Made by a program: the position numbers and the translations under genes
Part shown: in pieces, positions 12,626-16,296 of the stretch
Numbering within the stretch: the first letter of the stretch is position 1
How the letters are laid out: each line of letters begins with the position of its first letter
Assembly (NCBI GenBank): GCA_036378955.1
Contig: DASUVM010000001.1
Coordinates: forward strand, 1-16,296
Direction of reading: 5' to 3'
Length of the DNA: 16,296 nt
Source: DASUVM01 sp036378955
Lineage (GTDB): Bacteria > Patescibacteriota > Saccharimonadia > Saccharimonadales > Saccharimonadaceae
The notes under the pieces: model-generated
What the model saw: only the letters and a program-made list of their open reading frames with translations
What the model was told of the DNA's origin: nothing
Databases searched by the model: none

Positions 12626-13330
12626 TTACCTCACCTGCTTACCCATAAGCGATTTCATGAGAGTCTTGGCAGGAGAACCGAATGTATCTATCACCTGTTT
12701 TACTACCCACACCCACGCTATGCTAATGCACCAGCCGCCTACAATATCGCTTGGGTAGTGTACACCTAAATAGAGCCGAGAAACACCCACCGAAATCATA
12801 TATACCGTTGCTCCTGCCACCACCCACCAGCGCCAACGTGTATGCCAGCATAACAAAACGAGTACAAATGCAACTGCACTCGATGTCATGGCGTGCCCAC
12901 TCGGAAAAGAATAGCCGGTTTCTTCAACCAGGTGCTGCCACAAATCTGGCCTTGGGCGCTGAAATATTGATTTTAAAAACAAATTGATAACCGCCGCTCC
13001 GCCAATACCAAAAAACACTAGCGTAGCCTGCCTGCGGTGCTTTATGTAGGCCAAATAAAGACCCGCCGTAGCCGTAAGGGGTGCTATCAATAAAGCATCG
13101 CCAATGGTTGTTACGAATATAAAAAAGTTGGTCAGCGCCGACGAAGCCAAGCTTTTTACCAGCATTAATACACCAATATCGAGCCAAAGCCGCTCTTGTT
13201 CACGCACAATAGTAGCCAACTTTGCAAACAGTAACACCGGTAGCAAAAATAATATAAACGCCAACGATAAACGCGAAAGCGTGCCTTTTTTAAGCCCTTC
13301 GGGTTGGATTTTTTCTTCAGCTGGTGCCAC
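12626..13330 (-). CDS. PAP2-family membrane phosphatase
   Basis: PAP2 membrane enzymes dephosphorylate lipid phosphates; bacterial members include undecaprenyl-pyrophosphate phosphatases that recycle the peptidoglycan carrier lipid. The 234-residue protein has about 5-6 TM helices and the complete three-part active site: K-S-I-F-Q-R-P-R-P (about 118-126), P-S-G-H-A-M (about 142-147), and S-R-L-Y-L-G-V-H-Y-P-S-D (about 184-195), with the catalytic His in each of the last two. I use GTG 13330 as start, with AAAGG 5-9 bases upstream; there is no ATG before the second TM region. With murJ in the same window, a role in the lipid II cycle is plausible but the substrate is not shown by the sequence. 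Confidence 0.9.
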   Translation of the reverse strand: MAPAEEKIQPEGLKKGTLSRLSLAFILFLLPVLLFAKLATIVREQERLWLDIGVLMLVKSLASSALTNFFIFVTTIGDALLIAPLTATAGLYLAYIKHRRQATLVFFGIGGAAVINLFLKSIFQRPRPDLWQHLVEETGYSFPSGHAMTSSAVAFVLVLLCWHTRWRWWVVAGATVYMISVGVSRLYLGVHYPSDIVGGWCISIAWVWVVKQVIDTFGSPAKTLMKSLMGKQVR

Positions 13331-13463
13331 TCTGCCTTTAGTGTATCAGTAAGTGTAAAAATTCATCTAATCGCACTCTGTGCCACAAGAAGCCTGGCCC
13401 CTGCCAGCAAAGGCATGTCGAAATCCAATCTCTTGAATCTACGCCGAAAATGTACTCGCCCAA

Positions 13464-13511
13464 ACCGTTTTGGCATTTGTACTATAGCATTAAACAGTGC
13501 TGTTTATACAA
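13464..13511 (-). promoter_or_regulatory. Repeated promoter-like element, copy A (upstream of PAP2)
   Basis: On the minus strand TTGTAT (13506-13511), 19 bases, then an extended -10 TGCTATAGT (TATAGT at 13481-13486). Bases 13464-13487 are identical, over 24 positions, to 16094-16117 upstream of the membrane protein gene. The likeness extends to the -35 area (A-T-A-T-T-G-T-A-Y-A-A-A). PAP2 starts about 150 bases downstream; the 242-base gap between NUDIX and PAP2 holds nothing else I can support. Confidence 0.55.
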
Positions 13512-13572
13512 TATACTTGTATTTTTCTAACCAGGCAAAAATCTTTTCAGATATCGGAGTAAGGTGTTGCTC

Positions 13573-13905
13573 TTAAACAGTAGAATCAAAATAACGTATT
13601 TCGGCAATTTCACTCTGTGGTGTCGGTTCACCAATTAATTCCCCAATATATACACGCTCAATCAAATAACGAGGGGTGTCGCCGTGTGCTGGCGCTTCAA
13701 ACTCATGCAAAAATCGCAAGCTACCGGGCTTAATAGTGCAACCAACCTCTTCAGCAACCTCACGCTTCAGGCACTCTTCGTCTGTTTCTCCTGGCTCGTA
13801 TTTGCCGCCTAGCATATAAAAAACCTCTGCATTCTTTTTTGAACGCGCCAACATAACCTTTTTGTCTTTAATAACCGCTAAGCCAGCTTTTCGGATTGTG
13901 ATCAT
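13573..13905 (-). CDS. NUDIX hydrolase
   Basis: NUDIX enzymes hydrolyse nucleoside diphosphates linked to another group, often cleaning up oxidised or unwanted nucleotides. The 110-residue protein has a complete Nudix box: G-G-K-Y-E-P-G-E, seven residues, R-E-V-A-E-E-V-G (about 33-56), matching G-x5-E-x7-R-E-U-x-E-E-x-G-U. The substrate cannot be told. The ATG at 13905 has no SD; TATAAT (13913-13918) lies 7 bases before it, so the mRNA may begin at the start codon itself. It is divergent from the kinase-like gene at 14047. Confidence 0.92.
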   Translation of the reverse strand: MITIRKAGLAVIKDKKVMLARSKKNAEVFYMLGGKYEPGETDEECLKREVAEEVGCTIKPGSLRFLHEFEAPAHGDTPRYLIERVYIGELIGEPTPQSEIAEIRYFDSTV

Positions 13906-13912
13906 AAAATTT

Positions 13913-13918
13913 ATTATA
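13913..13918 (-). promoter_or_regulatory. -10 box of the NUDIX gene
   Basis: Perfect TATAAT on the minus strand, 7 bases before the ATG at 13905, with TTAGCT 18 bases further upstream as a weak -35. This predicts a leaderless transcript. Confidence 0.5.
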
Positions 13919-14046
13919 CTATTTTAACAGATGTGTAGCTAACTTTTGATGTGCTTTCAGGCTCATTACAGAATATTTATCGATGGTACCCGTTTAGCTC
14001 TCTGCTACATCGTGCACAAAATGCCGTGTACAATAGTTACTACGTT

Positions 14047-15030
14047 ATGACCGAAGAAAAGATCAAAGCCTATGTGCGTTCACTGCCACCAACCGTGTTT
14101 GGTTTAGGTGCTTATAAAATGCTACGCTGCACAAAGCTAGAAGGGGGCCTGCACCATCTGAATTTCAAGCTAACTATTTCTGATGGCGCCCATACCCGGA
14201 AGGTGGTCTTGCGCTTGCCGGCGACAAGCCACAACCAACACTCACTTATGGATGAAGCATGGTATCTAGCAAAGCTAAGCCCTGGTATTGCCCCGGGGGT
14301 CGTCTACCACACAGCTACATCTCCTTTGGGAGCCGTTCTCATTACAAAATTTATGGCGGGAAGGCATATGCCCTTTGATAAGTTTACAAAAGCCCACATT
14401 ATCACCTTGGCGGAGCAGCTCGCTAGAGTCCATTCCATAAAAAACAGCCAGTATAGTTCGGGTGGCGCAGCCCGGCCACATACCACCGGCACCTACCGCA
14501 ATTATGCACTGTTAACAATTCGCGAGGGTAATGATAAGCCCTATCACAGAGCGAAAAAGATCGCTCACGACGACAAAACCGTCTCACTGGCACGAGAACT
14601 ACTTGGGCAACAGCTCACCTCTAGCGACGCCTCTTGGAACCAGACCGAATTTAGCCTCTGCCATGGAGACCTTAACATCTACAACCTGTTGTGGGCCAAA
14701 AATCACCTGTGCCTCATAGATTGGGATGATGCGCGGTTTGGTGACCCAGCAGACGATGTTGCCTACATCTTCGCGGTTAATCATGCCTCTGAGGCTTGGC
14801 GAGACACTTTTCTTGACGCCTATCTTCGTGTATCTGGCCGCAATGATATTCTGGCTAGAATCAACACCTATCTACTGAAAAACTACCTTTTTGACGTTGT
14901 GTGGTCGCTGGGCAAACTTCTCGAAGAGCAAAAGGGCCGCTCACTTATAAAACTTAAGCAAGGAGCATATCGGGCCATGCACGAGCAGCGGCTCGAGGCA
15001 CTGAAGCGTTATCTATCATTCGTGGAATAG
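14047..15030 (+). CDS. APH / choline-kinase-like phosphotransferase
   Basis: The family transfers phosphate from ATP to small hydroxyl compounds (aminoglycosides, choline, sugars) and has a protein-kinase-like fold. The 327-residue protein has an N-lobe with a Gly-rich turn near L-E-G-G-L-H-H-L-N-F-K, then the catalytic loop C-H-G-D-L-N-I-Y-N-L-L (Asp as base) and the metal site I-D-W-D-D-A-R-F-G-D-P-A-D-D-V-A-Y. The substrate is unknown; the choline/thiamine-kinase branch is as likely as antibiotic resistance, since no resistance gene cluster is nearby. I chose ATG 14047 (MTEEKIKAYV); the frame is open to 13951, but the extra residues are unlike the family and a TACAAT -10 lies at 14029-14034. 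No SD is seen. Confidence 0.85.
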   Translation: MTEEKIKAYVRSLPPTVFGLGAYKMLRCTKLEGGLHHLNFKLTISDGAHTRKVVLRLPATSHNQHSLMDEAWYLAKLSPGIAPGVVYHTATSPLGAVLITKFMAGRHMPFDKFTKAHIITLAEQLARVHSIKNSQYSSGGAARPHTTGTYRNYALLTIREGNDKPYHRAKKIAHDDKTVSLARELLGQQLTSSDASWNQTEFSLCHGDLNIYNLLWAKNHLCLIDWDDARFGDPADDVAYIFAVNHASEAWRDTFLDAYLRVSGRNDILARINTYLLKNYLFDVVWSLGKLLEEQKGRSLIKLKQGAYRAMHEQRLEALKRYLSFVE

Positions 15031-15077
15031 CCCTATTTACCTACAAGATTATTGGGCTTTAGAAGTGATGAGTACAC

Positions 15078-15119
15078 AAAAAAGATAGTGCGAGAGCGTA
15101 AAAAAGCCCACTCTCGCAC
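15078..15119 (-). terminator. Rho-independent terminator of the polytopic membrane protein gene
   Basis: A perfect 9-pair stem (15088-15096 with 15111-15119, GTGCGAGAG/CTCTCGCAC) with a 14-base loop is followed on the minus strand by TAT, C and six T (15078-15083). It lies 26 bases after the stop at 15145. There is no T-run on the plus side, so it should not stop the kinase-like gene efficiently. Confidence 0.85.
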
Positions 15120-15144
15120 CACCAAAACGACAACTGATATTCGA

Positions 15145-16053
15145 TCAGAGCCTTGCAACTGGCTTGCTTAGTTCAGCTTGCAAGCCGAACCGGCGCGCCA
15201 CAGCCCACACTATTAGTGCAATACAGGGCACGGTGCACACGAAGGCCGGCACGGTCAACCCTGTAGTCAGCTTTACTGCTATCCACAAACCATTGCCCGC
15301 CATAAACGCGGCAATGGCGGCCCAATACAGGTCGGGCTTGGCTGCCGCCTGGGCAATTCTGCCAGCAATAACAACGATGAACGCCGGCAGAAAAACATCA
15401 AACGCACTATATAGCTCAAGAGGCTGAGCCGACCAGTCTAGGGTTGACGGAAGAATCAGCATCTGCGTTGTGCCATCGCTGACATCTTTAAGTCGGAGTG
15501 AATCGTTGCCAATGATAACACTTTGCACCAGCCCAACCAGGCTCAATGAGATCAGCATCATTGTCGACCACCAAAAAGAAAGATGGAGCTGAACGATCGC
15601 CACAAGAGCGACAATCATCACAGCCAGCATTACATCTACCGTCAGCCACCCCGGAAACACTAGCCAGGCGCAGCTGACGCCAGCAACAGCAAGGGCCAGA
15701 CCCCAACGCCATTGCCTTGCGTGCATCCTGACAGCAGCAAGCAGCGTCACTATGATAGGTGCAACAAGCAGGGGAAAGCTTACGCTTCTGTCGTTTTGGA
15801 GCTCCCTAGCGATCAGTAGAACGCAGACAAAGCCTAGACTTATCAGCAACATAATAATGACAGTCGTACCCCACTGCTTGTATCGTGCCTTTGCACCAGC
15901 CCTTATTGCGCCTTCTTCAGTGGAGCTCACCGGGGAGCAAAACCAGGCAAAGGGCGAAACCGAAAATGGCACCGCCAAGGCTACCAGCGTGGCAAGCACC
16001 ACCAAAGCCGTTGCCATAACGCCCACCACAACCATAGGACCCAAACCAGCCAT
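15145..16053 (-). CDS. Polytopic membrane protein, unknown (faint presenilin-like pattern)
   Basis: A 302-residue protein with about 8-9 TM helices and short loops; not securely recognised. The C-terminal part has an order that recalls presenilin/signal-peptide-peptidase-like (A22) membrane proteases: Y-S-A-F-D-V-F-L-P-A (about 218-227) where those have G-x-G-D-x-x-x-P, and T-V-P-A-F-V (about 275-280) where they have Q-P-A-L. The first catalytic Asp (Y-D motif) has no clear match; the comparable place reads L-V-Q-S-V. So it is either a degenerate relative or a chance likeness in a hydrophobic protein. The ATG at 16053 lacks an SD. It has a good promoter about 60 bases upstream and a strong terminator downstream, so it is a single-gene unit beside the IS. 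Confidence 0.6.
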   Translation of the reverse strand: MAGLGPMVVVGVMATALVVLATLVALAVPFSVSPFAWFCSPVSSTEEGAIRAGAKARYKQWGTTVIIMLLISLGFVCVLLIARELQNDRSVSFPLLVAPIIVTLLAAVRMHARQWRWGLALAVAGVSCAWLVFPGWLTVDVMLAVMIVALVAIVQLHLSFWWSTMMLISLSLVGLVQSVIIGNDSLRLKDVSDGTTQMLILPSTLDWSAQPLELYSAFDVFLPAFIVVIAGRIAQAAAKPDLYWAAIAAFMAGNGLWIAVKLTTGLTVPAFVCTVPCIALIVWAVARRFGLQAELSKPVARL

Positions 16054-16093
16054 TCATAGCACCAATCTACTCGTTAATCGAACTACTGCTGAG

Positions 16094-16139
16094 ACCGTTT
16101 TGGCATTTGTACTATAGCTAGCATTTTAGTTTTGTACAA
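16094..16139 (-). promoter_or_regulatory. Repeated promoter-like element, copy B (upstream of membrane protein)
   Basis: On the minus strand TTGTAC (16134-16139), exactly 17 bases, TATAGT (16111-16116). Bases 16094-16117 are identical to 13464-13487. The -35 box starts 16 bases inside the IS border. A transcript from here would have a leader of about 50 bases before the ATG at 16053. Confidence 0.65.
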
Positions 16140-16155
16140 TATCAATTATTTTTTA

Positions 16156-16296
16156 ACCTGAATCCCGAAACCCCTCACCCCTTAAGTAACTGGTACGCCA
16201 GCAGTGTCCGTATATAGTGAACGGCGTAGCCGTTCACACTCCTTGGGAACGAAGTGACCAGGAGCAAGTGTTCCTTGAGGTAGTCAAAGACGCATT
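16156..16296 (-). mobile_element. 3' end of the same insertion sequence, right copy
   Basis: The reverse complement matches 89-229 at 140 of 141 positions; the IS border is at 16156 and the element continues past the window. The two copies are in opposite orientation with both transposases reading towards the 15.9-kb segment between them. Confidence 0.8.
16175..16296 (-). CDS. DDE transposase C-terminus (IS982-like), partial, right copy
   Basis: This is the same reading frame as in the left copy, ending at a TGA at 16175-16177 and open at the window edge. About 39 codons are visible. It has Arg in S-F-P-R-S-V-N-G-Y where the left copy has Gly, and this is the form expected for the family. 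Confidence 0.75.
   Translation of the reverse strand, partial: CVFDYLKEHLLLVTSFPRSVNGYAVHYIRTLLAYQLLKG

Noticed and set aside
13363..13476. Minus-strand 37-codon ORF, very basic, starting 4 bases after the repeated -10 box
   Set aside because: The second copy of the repeat gives only seven codons after the same ATG, so the start is not supported. No SD or recognisable protein.
13951..14046. N-terminal extension of the APH-like kinase from ATG 13951
   Set aside because: The added residues do not resemble the family, no SD supports the start, and a -10-like box lies at 14029-14034 just before ATG 14047.
15031..15058. AGCCC/GGGCT pairing after the APH-like gene as its terminator
   Set aside because: The loop is about 20 bases and there is only a short TTT; too weak to call.
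1..16296. Alternative genetic code (TGA as Gly)
   Set aside because: TGA ends several genes at the expected length (murJ, tilS, transposase) and does not occur inside conserved genes.
1..16296. CRISPR array, defence island or toxin-antitoxin pair
   Set aside because: No spaced direct repeats and no recognisable Cas, nuclease or antitoxin genes; the APH-like and NUDIX genes are ordinary housekeeping families.

Overview
The window looks like a piece of a Patescibacteria (Candidate Phyla Radiation) genome, most likely Candidatus Saccharibacteria (TM7). This is inferred from gene content and style, not from a marker gene. There are compact versions of core proteins (HrcA of 237 residues, TilS of 299), a minimal TatA/TatC pair, small surface-type proteins rich in Tyr-Gly-Ala-Ser, and genes packed with gaps of a few bases. 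TGA acts as a normal stop codon (murJ, tilS), which argues against the Gracilibacteria/SR1 code. No rRNA, tRNA or CRISPR array was seen, and no gene-free stretch exceeds 300 bases.

Layout. Both ends are the 3' ends of the same insertion sequence (IS982-like DDE transposase) in opposite orientation: 89-229 and 16156-16296 match in reverse complement at 140 of 141 positions. The left copy cuts a small ORF (224-370) that follows grpE. Next come, on the minus strand, hrcA-grpE behind a CIRCE operator and a strong promoter, a guanylate-kinase-like gene with a degenerate P-loop, a 70-residue protein with a Tat-like N-terminus, and overlapping tatA-tatC. A plus-strand gene at 4101 encodes a small protein with an LAxTG-type sorting tail. 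It shares an AYGASxYG motif with the 70-residue protein on the other side of the tat genes. A zinc-ribbon-like small gene (4325-4534) and lepA follow, then murJ (lipid II flippase), a secreted or membrane three-TM protein, and the tilS-ftsH pair. Divergent from tilS is a histidine phosphatase, followed by a PAP2 phosphatase, a NUDIX hydrolase, an APH/choline-kinase-like kinase and a polytopic membrane protein.

How the genes fit together. Three themes recur: protein quality control and translation (HrcA, GrpE, FtsH, LepA, TilS), export through the Tat route with small surface proteins beside it, and cell-envelope lipid-carrier chemistry (MurJ and PAP2). Genes at the head of transcription units often lack a Shine-Dalgarno sequence and have a -10 box 7-10 bases before the start codon, which suggests leaderless or nearly leaderless mRNAs. 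Genes inside operons carry good SD sequences.

Most notable observation. lepA contains an in-frame insertion of exactly 177 bp (59 codons). It is a large imperfect palindrome with roughly 28-bp terminal inverted repeats and a TGAA direct repeat at its borders. Removing it gives a 599-residue EF4, the normal length. It behaves like a protein-coding palindromic mobile element, analogous to Rickettsia palindromic elements, inserted between switch I and the G3 motif of an essential-type GTPase fold.
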